Shown here piece by piece: positions 29,301-43,593 of a DNA stretch of 64,000 nt; the first letter of the stretch is position 1, and each line of letters opens with the position of its first letter. This DNA is from Chrysogorgia sp. JL179-B06. Its lineage: Eukaryota; Cnidaria; Anthozoa; Scleralcyonacea; Chrysogorgiidae. Position numbers and translations under genes: made by a program. The notes below the pieces were generated by a model that saw only the letters and a list, made by a program, of their open reading frames with translations, was not told the origin of the DNA and searched no databases. The stretch spans positions 1,027,001 to 1,091,000 of the forward strand of contig JAYKKM010000029.1 of NCBI GenBank assembly GCA_035772405.1. The letters are read 5' to 3'.

Positions 29301-32300
29301 CGTGGTGGTTCAATTTTTGATGTTTTTCAGCCCGTCGGGAAAGAGTTAATAAGCAATAATAGGTAAATTGAAAATAATCGAAGAAAAAGCGTGAAAAGAA
29401 AAGCAGTTTATTATCTGTTGTATTGAAAATAATCAATGTAAATACAGTTTAACAATGCAAAAAATGGTCAGTGAGCAAAAATGAACCCCCTTCTCTGCTC
29501 CCCCTACCCCCCTCAATGAGAGGAATTATGTAAGGGTTACCCGAAGCAGAGTCTCTGCAGAGATCCCACCCGCACCGGTCCACCCGCACGGGAGCTCATA
29601 CTTTTAAATATATACGCAAGCTATCTATACACCACAAAGACAATACGTTCTATGCATGTGGGTCAAAAAGGTCAAAATTCACCGTGTTTAGAAATGTAGG
29701 AAATAATTCACCAAATTGGCTTAAAATTTGATATGTGTGTTGTTTAGCCGACTTACAACGATGATGACAAATTCAGGCGAAAATATAAAATTAATCGATG
29801 CGAAAAAATATCGGCCATTGTATATTAACTCTTTCCCGACCGGCGCTGTTAAAATCAAACGAACAACGTGGTGGTTCAATTTTTGATGTTTTTCAGCCCG
29901 TCGGGAAAGAGTTAATAAGCAATAATAGGTAAATTGCAAATAATCGAAGAAAAAGCGTGAAAAGAAAAGCAGTTTATTATCTGTTGAATTGAAAATAATC
30001 AATGTAAATACAGTTTAACAAAGCAAAAAATGGTCAGTGAGCAAAAATGAACCCCCTTCTCTGCTCCCCCTACCCCCCTCAATGAGAGGAATTATGTAAG
30101 GGTTACCCGAAGCAGAGTCTCTGCAGAGATCCCACCGGCACCGGTCCACCCGCATGGGAGCTCATACTTTTAAATATATACGCAAGCTATCTATACACCA
30201 CAAAGACAATACGTTCTATGCATGTGGGTCAAAAAGGTCAAAATTCACCGTGTTTAGAAATGTAGGAAATAATTCACCAAATTGGCTTAAAATTTTATAT
30301 GTGTGTTGTTTAGCCGACTTACAACGATGATGACAAATTCAGGCGAAAATATAAAATTAATCGATGCGAAAAAATATCGGCCATTGTATATTAACTCTTT
30401 CCCGACCGGCGCTGTTAAAATCAAACGAACAACGTGGTGGTTCAATTTTTGATGTTTTTCAGCCCGTCGGGAAAGAGTTAATAAGCAATAATAGGTAAAT
30501 TGCAAATAATCGAAGAAAAAGCGTGAAAAGAAAAGCAGTTTATTATCTGTTGAATTGAAAATAATCAATGTAAATACAGTTTAACAAAGCAAAAAATGGT
30601 CAGTGAGCAAAAATGAACCCCCTTCTCTGCTCCCCCTACCCCCCTCAATGAGAGGAATTATGTAAGGGTTACCCGAAGCAGAGTCTCTGCAGAGATCCCA
30701 CCGGCACCGGTCCACCCGCATGGGAGCTCATACTTTTAAATATATACGCAAGCTATCTATACACCACAAAGACAATACGTTCTATGCATGTGGGTCAAAA
30801 AGGTCAAAATTCACCGTGTTTAGAAATGTAGGAAATAATTCACCAAATTGGCTTAAAATTTTATATGTGTGTTGTTTAGCCGACTTACAACGATGATGAC
30901 AAATTCAGGCGAAAATATAAAATTAATCGATGCGAAAAAATATCGGCCATTGTATATTAACTCTTTCCCGACCGGCGCTGTTAAAATCAAACGAACAACG
31001 TGGTGGTTCAATTTTTGATGTTTTTCAGCCCGTCGGGAAAGAGTTAATAAGCAATAATAGGTAAATTGCAAATAATCGAAGAAAAAGCGTGAAAAGAAAA
31101 GCAGTTTATTATCTGTTGAATTGAAAATAATCAATGTAAATACAGTTTAACAAAGCAAAAAATGGTCAGTGAGCAAAAATTAACCCCCTTCTCTGCTCTG
31201 CTCCCCCTAACCCCCTCAATGAGAGGAATTATGTAAGGGGGTTACCCCAAGCAGAGTCTCTGCAGAGATCCCACCCGCACCGGTCCACCCGCATGGGAGC
31301 TCATACTTTTAAATATATACGCAAGCTATCTATACACCACAAAGACAATACGTTCTATGCATGTGGGTCAAAAAGGTCAAAATTCACCGTGTTTAGAAAT
31401 GTAGGAAATAATTCACCAAATTGGCTTAAAATTTGATATGTGTGTTGTTTAGCCGACTTACAACGATGATGACAAATTCAGGCGAAAATATAAAATTGAT
31501 CGATGCGAAAAAATATCGGCCATTGTATATTAACTCTTTCCCGACCGGCGCTGTTAAAATCAAACGAACAACGTGGTGGTTCAATTTTTGATGTTTTTCA
31601 GCCCGTCGGGAAAGAGTTAATAAGCAATAATAGGTAAATTGCAAATAATCGAAGAAAAAGCGTGAAAAGAAAAGCAGTTTATTATCTGTTGAAATGAAAA
31701 TAATCAATGTAAATGCAGTTTAACAAAGCAAAAAAATGGTCAGTGAGCTAAAATCAACCCCCTTCTCTGCTCCCCCTACCCCCCTCAATGAGAGGAATTA
31801 TGTTTACCCGAAGCAGAGTCTCTGCAGAGATCCCACCCGCACCGGTCCACCCGCACGGGAGCTCATACTTTTAAATATATACGCAAGCTATCTATACACC
31901 ACAAAGACAATACGTTCTATGCATGTGGGTCAAAAAGGTCAAAATTCACCGTGTTTAGAAATGTAGGAAATAATTCACCAAATTGGCTTAAAATTTGATA
32001 TGTGTGTTGTTTAGCCGACTTACAACGATGATGAAAAGTTCAGGCGAAAATATAAAATTAATCGATGCGAAAAAATATCGGCCATTGTATATTAACTCTT
32101 TCCCGACCGGCGCTGTTAAAATCAAACGAACAACGTGGTGGTTCAATTTTTGATGTTTTTCAGCCCGTCGGGAAAGAGTTAATAAGCAATAATAGGTAAA
32201 TTGCAAATAATCGAAGAAAAATCGTGAAAAGAAAAGCAGTTTATTATCTGTTGAATTGAAAATAATCAATGTAAACACTGTTTAACAAAGCAAAAAATGG

Positions 32301-35300
32301 TCAGTGAGCAAAAATGAACCCCCTTCTCTGCTCCCCCTACCCCCCTCAATGAGAGGAATTATGTAAGGGTTACCCGAAGCAGAGTCTCTGCAGAGATCCC
32401 ACCCGCACCAGTCCACCCGCACGGGAGCTCATACTTTTAAATATATACGCAAGCTATCTATACACCACAAAGACAATACGTTCTATGCATGTGGGTCAAA
32501 AAGGTCAAACTTCACCGTGTTTAGAAATGTAGGAAATAATTCACCAAATTGGCTTAAAATTTGATATGTGTGTTGTTTAGCCGACTTACAACGATGATGA
32601 AAAATTCAGGCGAAAATATAAAATTGATCGATGCGAAAAAATATCGGCCATTGTATATTAACTCTTTCCCGACCGGCGCTGTTAAAATCAAACGAACAAC
32701 GTGGTGGTTCAATTTTTGATGTTTTTCAGCCCGTCGGGAAAGAGTTAATAAGCAATAATAGGTAAATTGCAAATAATCGAAGAAAAAGCGTGAAAAGAAA
32801 AGCAGTTTATTATCTGTTGAATTGAAAATAATCAATGTAAATACAGTTTAACAAAGCAAAAAATGGTCAGTAAGCAAAAATGAACCCCCTTCTCTGCTCC
32901 CCCCGAAGCAGAGTCTGTGCAGAGATCCCACCCGCACCGGTCCACCCGCACGGGAGCTCATACTTTTAAATATATACGCAAGCTATCTATACACCACAAA
33001 GACAATACGTTCTATGCATGTGGGTCAAAAAGGTGAAAATTCACCGTGTTAGAAATGTAGGAAATAATTCACCAAATTGGCTTAAAATTTGATATGTGTG
33101 TTGTTTAGCCGACTTACAACGATGATGACAAATTCAGGCGAAAATATAAAATTGATCGATGCGAAAAAATATCGGCCATTGTATATTAACTCTTTCCCGA
33201 CCGGCGCTGTTAAAATCAAACGAACAACGTGGTTGTTCAATTTTTGATGTTTTTCAGCCCGTCGGGAAAGAGTTAATAAGCAATAATAGGTAAATTGCAA
33301 ATAATCGATGAAAAAGCGTGAAAAGAAAAGCAGTTTATTATCTGTTGAATTGAAAATAATCAATGTAAATACAGTTTAACAAAGCAAAAAGTGGTTAGTG
33401 AGCAAAAATGAACCCCCTTCTCTGCTCCGCCTACCCCCCTCAATGAGAGGAATTATGTATGGGTTACCCGAAGCAGAGTCTCTGCAGAGATTCCACCCGC
33501 ACCGGTCCACCCGCAAAGGAGCTCATACTTTTAAATATATACGCAAGCTATCTATACACCACAAAGACAATACGTTCTATGCATGTGGGTCAAAAAGGTC
33601 AAAATTCACCGTGTTTAGAAATGTAGGAAATAATTCACCAAATTGGCTTAAAATTTGATATGTGTGTTGTTTAGCCGACTTACAACGATGATGACAAATT
33701 CAGGCGAAAATATAAAATTGATCGATGCGAAAGAATATCGGCCATTGTATATTAACTCTTTCCCGACCGGCGCTGTTAAAATCAAACGAACAACGTGGTG
33801 GTTCAATTTTTGATGTTTTTCAGCCCGTCGGGAAAGAGTTAATAAGCAATAATAGGTAAATTGCAAATAATCGATGAAAAAGCGTGAAAAGAAAAGCAGT
33901 TTATTATCTGTTGAATTGAAAATAATCAATGTAAATACAGTTTAACAAAGCAAAAAATGGTTAGTGAGCAAAAATGAACCCCCTTCTCTGCTCCCCCTAC
34001 CCCCCTCAATGAGAGGAATTATGTATGGCTTACCCGAAGCAGAGTCTCTGCAGAGATTCCACCCGCACCGGTCCACCCGCAAAGGAGCTCATACTTTTAA
34101 ATATATACGCAAGCTATCTATACACCACAAAGACAATACGTTCTATGCATGTGGGTCAAAAAGGTCAAAATTCACCGTGTTTAGAAATGTAGGAAATAAT
34201 TCACCAAATTGGCTTAAAATTTGATATGTGTGTTGTTTAGCCGACTTACAACGATGATCAAAAATTCAGGCGAAAATATAAAATTGATTCATGCGAAAAA
34301 ATATCGGCCATTGTATATTAACTCTTTCCCGACCGGCGCTGTTAAAATCAAACGAACAACGTGGTGGTTCAATTTTTGATGTTTTTCAGCCCGTCGGGAA
34401 AGAGTTAATAAGCAATAATAGGTAAATTGCAAATAATCGAAGAAAAAGCGTGAAAAGAAAAGCAGTTTATTATCTGTTGAATTGAAAATAATCAATGTAA
34501 ATACAGTTTAACAAAGCAAAAAATGGTCAGTGAGCAAAAATGAACCCCATTCTCTGCTCCCCCCGAAGCAGAGTCTGTGCAGAGATCCCACCCGCACCGG
34601 TCCACCCGCACGGGAGCTCATACTTTTAAATATATACGCAAGCTATCTATACACCACAAAGACAATACGTTCTATGCATGTGGGTCAAAAAGGTCAAAAT
34701 TCACCGTGTTTAGAAATGTAGGAAATAATTCACCAAATTGGCTTAAAATTTGATATGTGTGTTGTTTAGCCGACTTACAACGATGATGACAAATTCAGGC
34801 GAAAATATAAAATTGATCGATGCGAAAAAATATCGGCCATTGTATATTAACTCTTTCCCGACCGGCGCTGTTAAAATCAAACGAACAACGTGGTGGTTCA
34901 ATTTTTGATGTTTTTCAGCCCGTCGGGAAAGAGTTAATTAGCAATAATAGGTAAATTGCAAATAATCGAAGAAAAAGCGTGAAAAGAAAAGCAGTTTATT
35001 ATCTGTTGAATTGAAAATAATCAATGTAAATACAGTTTAACAAAGCAAAAAAGGGTCAGTGAGCAAAAATTAACCCCCTTCTCTGCTCCCCCTACCCCCC
35101 TCACTGAGAGGAATTATATAAGGGTTACCCGAAGCAGAGTCTCTGCAGAGATCCCACCCGCACCGGTCCACCCGCACGGGAGCTCATACTTTTAAATATA
35201 TACGCAAGCTATCTATACACCACAAAGACAATACGTTCTATGCATGTGGGTCAAAAAGGTCAAAATTCACCGTGTTTAGAAATGTAGGAAATAATTCACC

Positions 35301-38300
35301 AAATTGGCTTAAAATTTGATATGTGTGTTGTTTAGCCGACTTACAACGATGATGAAAAATTCAGGCGAAAATATAAAATTGATCGATGGGAAAAAATATC
35401 GGCCATTGTATATTAACTCTTTCCCGACCGGCGCTGTTAAAATCAAACGAACAACGTGGTGGTTCAATTTTTGATGTTTTTCAGCCCGTCGGGAAAGAGT
35501 TAATAAGCAATAATAGGTAAATTGAAAATAATCGAAGAAAAAGCGTGTAAAGAAAAGCAGTTTATTATCTGTTGAAATGAAAATAATCAATGTAAATGCA
35601 GTTTAACAAAGCAAAAAAATGGTCAGTGAGCAAAAATTAACCCCCTTCTCTGCTCCCCCCTACCCCCCTCAATGAGAGGAATTATGTTTACCCGAAGCAG
35701 AGTCTCTGCAGAGATCCCACCCGCACCGGTCCACCCGCACGGGAGCTCATACTTTTAAATATATACGCAAGCTATCTATACACCACAAAGACAATACGTT
35801 CTATGCATGTGGGTCAAAAAGGTCAAAATTCACCGTGTTTAGAAATGTAGGAAATAATTCTCCAAATTGGCTTAAAATTTTATATGTGTGTTGTTTAGCC
35901 GACTTACAACGATGATGAAAAATTCAGGCGAAAATATAAAATTGATCGATGCGAAAAAATATCGGCCATTGTATATTAACTCTTTCCCGACCGGCGCTGT
36001 TAAAATCAAACGAACAACGTGGTGGTTCAATTTTTGATGTTTTTCAGCCCGTCGGGAAAGAGTTAATAAGCAATAATAGGTAAATTGCAAATAATCGAAG
36101 AAAAAGCGTGAAAAGAAAAGCAGTTTATTATCTGTTGAATTGAAAATAATCAATGTAAATACAGTTTAACAAAGCAAAAAATGGTCAGTGAGCAAAAATG
36201 AACCCCCTTCTCTGCTCCCCCCGAAGCAGAGTCTCTGCAGAGATCCCACCCGCACCGGTCCACCCGCACGGGAGCACATACTTTTAAATATATACGCAAG
36301 CTATCTATACACCACAAAGACAATACGTTCTATGCATGTGGGTCAAAAAGGTCAAAATTCACCGTGTTTAGAAATGTAGGAAATAATTCACCAAATTGGC
36401 TTAAAATTTGATATGTGTGTTGTTTAGCCGACTTACAACGATGATGAAAAATTCAGGCGAAAATATAAAATTGATCGATGCGAAAAAATATCGGCCATTG
36501 TATATTAACTCTTTCCCGACCGGCGCTGTTAAAATCAAACGAACAACGTGGTGGTTCAATTTTTGATGTTTTTCAGCCCGTCGGGAAAGAGTTAATAAGC
36601 AATAATAGGTAAATTGAAAATAATCGAAGAAAAAGCGTGAAAAGAAAAGCAGTTTATTATCTGTTGTATTGAAAATAATCAATGTAAATACAGTTTAACA
36701 AAGCAAAAAATGGTCAGTGAGCAAAAATGAACCCCCTTCTCTGCTCCCCCTACCCCCCTCAATGAGAGGAATTATGTAAGGGGGTTACCCGAAGCAGAGT
36801 CTCTGCAGAGATCCCACCCGCACCGGTCCACCCGCACGGGAGCTCATACTTTTAAATATATACGCAAGCTATCTATACACCACAAAGACAATACGTTCTA
36901 TGCATGTGGGTCAAAAAGGTCAAAATTCACCGTGTTTAGAAATGTAGGAAATAATTCACCAAATTGGCTTAAAATTTGATATGTGTGTTGTTTAGCCGAC
37001 TTACAACGATGATGACAAATTCAGGCGAAAATATAAAATTAATCGATGCGAAAAAATATCGGCCATTGTATATTAACTCTTTCCCGACCGGCGCTGTTAA
37101 AATCAAACGAACAACGTGGTGGTTCAATTTTTGATGTTTTTCAGCCCGTCGGGAAAGAGTTAATAAGCAATAATAGGTAAATTGCAAATAATCGAAGAAA
37201 AAGCGTGAAAAGAAAAGCAGTTTATTATCTGTTGAATTGAAAATAATCAATGTAAATACAGTTTAACAAAGCAAAAAATGGTCAGTGAGCAAAAATTAAC
37301 CCCCTTCTCTGCTCCCCCTACCCCCCTCAATGAGAGGAATTATGTAAGGGTTACCCAAAGCAGAGTCTCTGCAGAGATCCCACCCACACCAGTCCACCCG
37401 CACGGGAGCTCATACTTTTAAATATATACGCAAGCTATCTATACACCACAAAGACAATACGTTCTATGCATGTGGGTCAAAAAGGTCAAAATTCACCGTG
37501 TTTAGAAATGTAGGAAATAATTCACCAAATTGGCTTAAAATTTGATATGTGTGTTGTTTAGCCGACTTACAACGATGATGACAAATTCAGGCGAAAATAT
37601 AAAATTGATCGATGCGAAAAAATATCGGCCATTGTATATTAACTCTTTCCCGACCGGCGCTGTTAAAATCAAACGAACAACGTGGTGGTTCAATTTTTGA
37701 TGTTTTTCAGCCCGTCGGGAAAGAGTTAATAAGCAATAATAGGTAAATTGCAAATAATCGAAGAAAAAGCGTGAAAAGAAAAGCAGTTTATTATCTGTTG
37801 AATTGAAAATAATCAATGTAAATACAGTTTAACAAAGCAAAAAATGGTCAGTGAGCAAAAATGAACCCCCTTCTCTGCTCCCCCGAAGCAGAGTCTCTGC
37901 AGAGATCCCACCCGCACCGGTCCACCCGCACGGGAGCACATACTTTTAAATATATACGCAAGCTATCTATACACCACAAAGACAATACGTTCTATGCATG
38001 TGGGTCAAAAAGGTCAAAATTCACCGTGTTTAGAAATGTAGGAAATAATTCACCAAATTGGCTTAAAATTTGATATGTGTGTTGTTTAGCCGACTTACAA
38101 CGATGATCTAAAAATTCAGGCGAAAATATAAAATTGATCGATGCGAAAAAATATCGGCCATTGTATATTAACTCTTTCCCGACCGGCGCTGTTAAAATCA
38201 AACGAACAACGTGGTGGTTCAATTTTTGATGTTTTTCAGCCCGTCGGGAAAGAATTAATAAGCAATAATAGGTAAATTGAAAATAATCGAAGAAAAAGCG

Positions 38301-38629
38301 TGAAAAGAAAAGCAGTTTATTATCTGTTGTATTGAAAATAATCAATGTAAATACAGTTTAACAAAGCAAAAAATGGTCAGTGAGCAAAAATGAACCCCCT
38401 TCTCTGCTCCCCCTACCCCCCTCAATGAGAGGAATTATGTAAGGGTTACCCGAAGCAGAGTCTCTGCAGAGATCCCACCCGCACCGGTCCACCCGCACGG
38501 GAGCTCATACTTTTAAATATATACGCAAGCTATCTATACACCACAAAGACAATACGTTCTATGCATGTGGGTCAAAAAGGTCAAAATTCACCGTGTTTAG
38601 AAATGTAGGAAATAATTCACCAAATTGGC

Positions 38630-39240
38630 TTAAAATTTGATATGTGTGTTGTTTAGCCGACTTACAACGATGATGACAAATTCAGGCGAAAATATAAAAT
38701 TGATCGATGCGAAAAAATATCGGCCATTGTATATTAACTCTTTCCCGACCGGCGCTGTTAAAATCAAACGAACAACGTGGTGGTTCAATTTTTGATGTTT
38801 TTCAGCCCGTCGGGAAAGAGTTAATAAGCAATAATAGGTAAATTGCAAATAATCGAAGAAATAGCGTGAAAAGAAAAGCAGTTTATTATCTGTTGAATTG
38901 AAAATAATCAATGTAAATACAGTTTAACAAAGCAAAAAATGGTCAGTGAGCAAAAATGAACCCCCTTCTGTGCTCCCCCTACCCCCCTCAATGAGAGGAA
39001 TTATATAAGGGTTACCCGAAGCAGAGTCTCTGAAGAGATCCCACCCGCACCGGTCCACCCGCACCGGTCCACCCGCACCGGTCCACCCGCACGGGTCCAC
39101 CTGCACGGGAGCTCATACTTTTAAATATATACGCAAGCTATCTATACACCACAAAGACAATACGTTCTATGCATGTGGGTCAAAAAGGTCAAAATTCACA
39201 GTGTTTAGAAATGTAGGAAATAATTCACCAAATTGGCTTA
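38630..39240. repeat. Satellite unit with 14-bp minisatellite expansion
   Basis: Four successive 14-bp repeats of the CCGCACCGGTCCAC type occupy about 39045-39100, where ordinary units have one full and one partial copy. The last repeat has CGGG instead of CCGG. This lengthens the unit by 42 bp and is the clearest slippage product in the array. Confidence 0.85.
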
Positions 39241-42200
39241 AAATTTGATATGTGTGTTGTTTAGCCGACTTACAACGATATGAAAAATTCAGGCGAAAAT
39301 ATAAAATTGATCGATGCGAAAAAATATCGGCCATTGTATATTAACTCTTTCCCGACCGGCGCTGTTAAAATCAAACGAACAACGTGGTGGTTCAATTTTT
39401 GATGTTTTCCAGCCCGTCGGGAAAGAGTTAATAAGCAATAATAGGTAAATTGCAAATAATCGAAGAAAAAGCGTGAAAAGAAAAGCAGTTTATTATCTGT
39501 TGAATTGAAAATAATCAATGTAAATACAGTTTAACAAAGCAAAAAATGGTCAGTGAGCAAAAATGAACCCCCTTCTCTGCTCCCCCTACCCCCCTCAATG
39601 AGAGGAATTATGTAAGGGGTTACCCGAAGCAGAGTCTCTGCAGAGATCCCACCCGCACCGGTCCACCCGCACGGGAGCTCATACTTTTAAATATATACGC
39701 AAGCTATCTATACACCACAAAGACAATACGTTCTATGCATGTGGGTCAAAAAGGTCAAAATTCACCGTGTTTAGAAATGTAGGAAATAATTCACCAAATT
39801 GGCTTAAAATTTGATGTGTGTTGTTTAGCCGACTTACAACGATGATGAAAAATTCAGGCGAAAATATAAAATTGATCGATGCGAAAAAATATCGGCCATT
39901 GTATATTAACTCTTTCCCGACCGGCGCTGTTAAAATCAAACGAACAACGTGTTGGTTCAATTTTTGATGTTTTTCAGCCCGTCGGGAAAGAGTTAATAAG
40001 CAATAATAGGTAAATTGCAAATAATCGAAGAAAAAGCGTGAAAAGAAAAGCAGTTTATTATCTGTTGAATTGAAAATAATCAATGTAAATACAGTTTAAC
40101 AAAGCAAAAAATGGTCAGTGAGCAAAAATGAACCCCCTTCTCTGCTCCCCCCGAAGCAGAGTCTCTGCAGAGATCCCACCCGCACCGGTCCACCCGCACG
40201 GGAGCTCATACTTTTAAATATATACGCAAGCTATCTATACACCACAAAGACAATACGTTCTATGCATGTGGGTCAAAAAGGTCAAAATTCACCGTGTTTA
40301 GAAATGTAGGAAATAATTCACCAAATTGGCTTAAAATTTGATATGTGTGTTGTTAAGCCGACTTACAACGATGATCAAAAATTCAGGCGAAAATATAAAA
40401 TTGATCGATGCGAAAAAATATCGGCCATTGTATATTAACTCTTTCCCGACCGGCGCTGTTAAAATCAAACGAACAACGTGGTGGATCAATTTTTGATGTT
40501 TTTCAGCCCGTCGGGAAAGAGTTAATAAGCAATAATAGGTAAATTGCAAATAATCGAAGAAAAAGCGTGAAAAGAAAAGCAGTTTATTATCTGTTGTATT
40601 GAAAATAATCAATGTAAATACAGTTTAACAAAGCAAAAAATGGTCAGTGAGCAAAAATGAACCCCCTTCTCTGCTTCCCCCTACCCCCCTCAATGAGAGG
40701 AATTATGTAAGGGTTACCCGAAGCAGAGTCTCTGCAGAGATCCCACCCGCACCGGTCCACCCGCACGGGAGCTCATACTTTTAAATATATACGCAAGCTA
40801 TCTATACACCACAAAGACAATACGTTCTATGCATGTGGGTCAAAAAGGTCAAAATTCACCGTGTTTAGAAATGTAGGAAATAATTCACCAAATTGGCTTA
40901 AAATTTGATATGTGTGTTGTTTAGCCGACTTACAACGATGATCAAAAATTCAGGCGAAAATATAAAATTGATCGATGCGAAAAAATATCGGCCATTGTAT
41001 ATTAACTCTTTCCCGACCGGCGCTGTTAAAATCAAACGAACAACGTGGTGGTTCAATTTTTGATGTTTTTCAGCCCGTCGGGAAAGAGTTAATAAGCAAT
41101 AATAGGTAAATTGCAAATAATCGAAGAAAAAGCGTGAAAAGAAAAGCAGTTTATTATCTGTTGTATTGAAAATAATCAATGTAAATGCAGTTTAACAAAG
41201 CAAAAAATGGTCAGTGAGCAAAAATGAACCCCCTTCTCTGCTCCCCCTACCCCCCTCAATGAGAGGAATTATGTAAGGGTTACCCGAAGCAGAGTCTCAG
41301 CAGAGATCCCACCCGCACCGGTCCACCTGCACGGGAGCTCATACTTTTATATATATACGCAAGCTATCTATACACCACAAAGACAATACGTTCTATGCAT
41401 GTGGGTCAAAAAGGTCAAAATTCACCGTGTTTAGAAATGTAGGAAATAATTCACCAAATTTGTTTAATATTTGATATGTGTGTTGTTTAGCCGACTTACA
41501 ACGATGATGACAAATTCAGGAGAAAATATAAAATTAATCGATGCGAAAAAATATCGGCCATTGTATATTAACTCTTTCCCGACCGGCGCTGTTAAAATCA
41601 AACGAACAACGTGGTGGTTCAATTTTTGATGTTTTTCAGCCCGTCGGGAAAGAGTTAATAAGCAATAATAGGTAAATTGCAAATAATCGAAGAAAAAGCG
41701 TGAAAAGAAAAGCAGTTTATTATCTGTTGTATTGAAAATAATCAATGTAAATGCAGTTTAACAAAGCAAAAAATGGTCAGTGAGCAAAAATGAACCCCCT
41801 TCTCTGCTCCCCCTACCCCCCTCAATGAGAGGAATTATGTAAGGGTTACCCGAAGCAGAGTCTCAGCAGAGATCCCACCCGCACCGGTCCACCTGCACGG
41901 GAGCTCATACTTTTAAATATATACGCAAGCTATCTATACACCACAAAGACAATACGTTCTATGCATGTGGGTCAAAAAGGTCAAAATTCACCGTGTTTAG
42001 AAATGTAGGAAATAATTCACCAAATTTGTTTAAAATTTGATGTGTGTTGTTTAGCCGACTTACAACGATGATGACAAATTCAGGCGAAAATATAAAATTA
42101 ATCGATGCGAAAAAATATCGGCCATTGTATATTAACTCTTTCCCGACCGGCGCTGTTAAAATCAAACGAACAACGTGGTGGTTCAATTTTTGATGTTTTT

Positions 42201-43159
42201 CAGCCCGTCGGGAAAGAGTTAATAAGCAATAATAGGTAAATTGCAAATAATCGAAGAAAAAGCGTGAAAAGAAAAGCAGTTTATTATCTGTTGAATTGAA
42301 AATAATCAATGTAAATACAGGTTAACAAAGCAAAAAATGGTCAGTGAGCAAAAATTAACCCCCTTCTCTGCTCCCCCTACCCCCCTCAATGAGAGGAATT
42401 ATGTAAGGGTTACCCGAAGCAGAGTCTCTGCAGAGATCCCACCCGCACCGGTCCACCCGCACGGGAGCTCATACTTTTAAATATATACGCAAGCTATCTA
42501 TACACCACAAAGACAATACGTTCTATGCATGTGGGTCAAAAAGGTCAAAATTCACCGTGTTTAGAAATGTAGGAAATAATTCACCAAATTGGCTTAAAAT
42601 TTGATATGTGTGTTGTTTAGCCGACTTACAACGATGATCAAAAATTCAGGCGAAAATATAAAATTGATCGATGCGAAAAAATATCGGCCATTGTATATTA
42701 ACTCTTTCCCGACCGGCGCTGTTAAAATCAAACGAACAACGTGGTGGTTCAATTTTTGATGTTTTTCAGCCCGTCGGGAAAGAGTTAATAAGCAATAATA
42801 GGTAAATTGCAAATAATCGAAGAAAAAGCGTGAAAAGAAAAGCAGTTTATTATCTGTTGTATTGAAAATAATCAATGTAAATACAGTTTAACAAAGCAAA
42901 AAATGGTCAGTGAGCAAAAATGAACCCCCTTCTCTGCTCCCCCTGCCCCCCTCAATGAGAGGAATTATGTAAGGTTACCCGAAGCAGAGTCTCAGCAGAG
43001 ATCCCACCCGCACCGGTCCACGTGCACGGGAGCTCATACTTTTAAATATATACGCAAGCTATCTATACACCACAAAGACAATACGTTCTATGCATGTGGG
43101 TCAAAAAGGTCAAAATTCACCGTGTTTAGAAATGTAGGAAATAATTCTCCAAATTGGCT

Positions 43160-43593
43160 TAAAATTTGATATGTGTGTTGTTTAGCCGACTTACAACGAT
43201 GATGAAAAATTCAGGCGAAAATATAAAATTGATCGATGCGAAAAAATATCGGACATTAAATAATAGGTAAATTGCAAATAATCGAAGAAAAAGCGTGAAA
43301 AGAAAAGCAGTTTATTATCTGTTGTATTGAAAATAATCAATGTAAATACAGTTTAACAAAGCAAAAAATGGTCAGTGAGCAAAAATGAACCCCCTTCTCT
43401 GCTCCCCCTACCCCCCTCAATGAGAGGAATTATGTAAGGGTTACCCGAAGCAGAGTCTCTGCGGGAGCTCATACTTTTAAATATATACGCAAGCCATCTA
43501 TACACCACAAAGACAATACGTTCTATGCATGTGGGTCAAAAAGGTCAAAATTCACCGTGTTTAGAAATGTAGGAAATAATTCACCAAATTTGT
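43160..43593. repeat. Degenerate 434-bp satellite unit lacking the MITE
   Basis: Here the text runs from GAAAAAATATCGGACATT straight into AAATAATAGGTAAATTG. This removes the whole 83-bp insert, both TTAA sites and several flanking bases, about 100 bp in all. A second deletion of 31 bp near 43462 joins GTCTCTGC to GGGAGCTC. It is the only internal unit I found without the insert. The junction is not a clean restored TTAA site, so this is an imprecise excision or an ordinary deletion. Confidence 0.85.
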
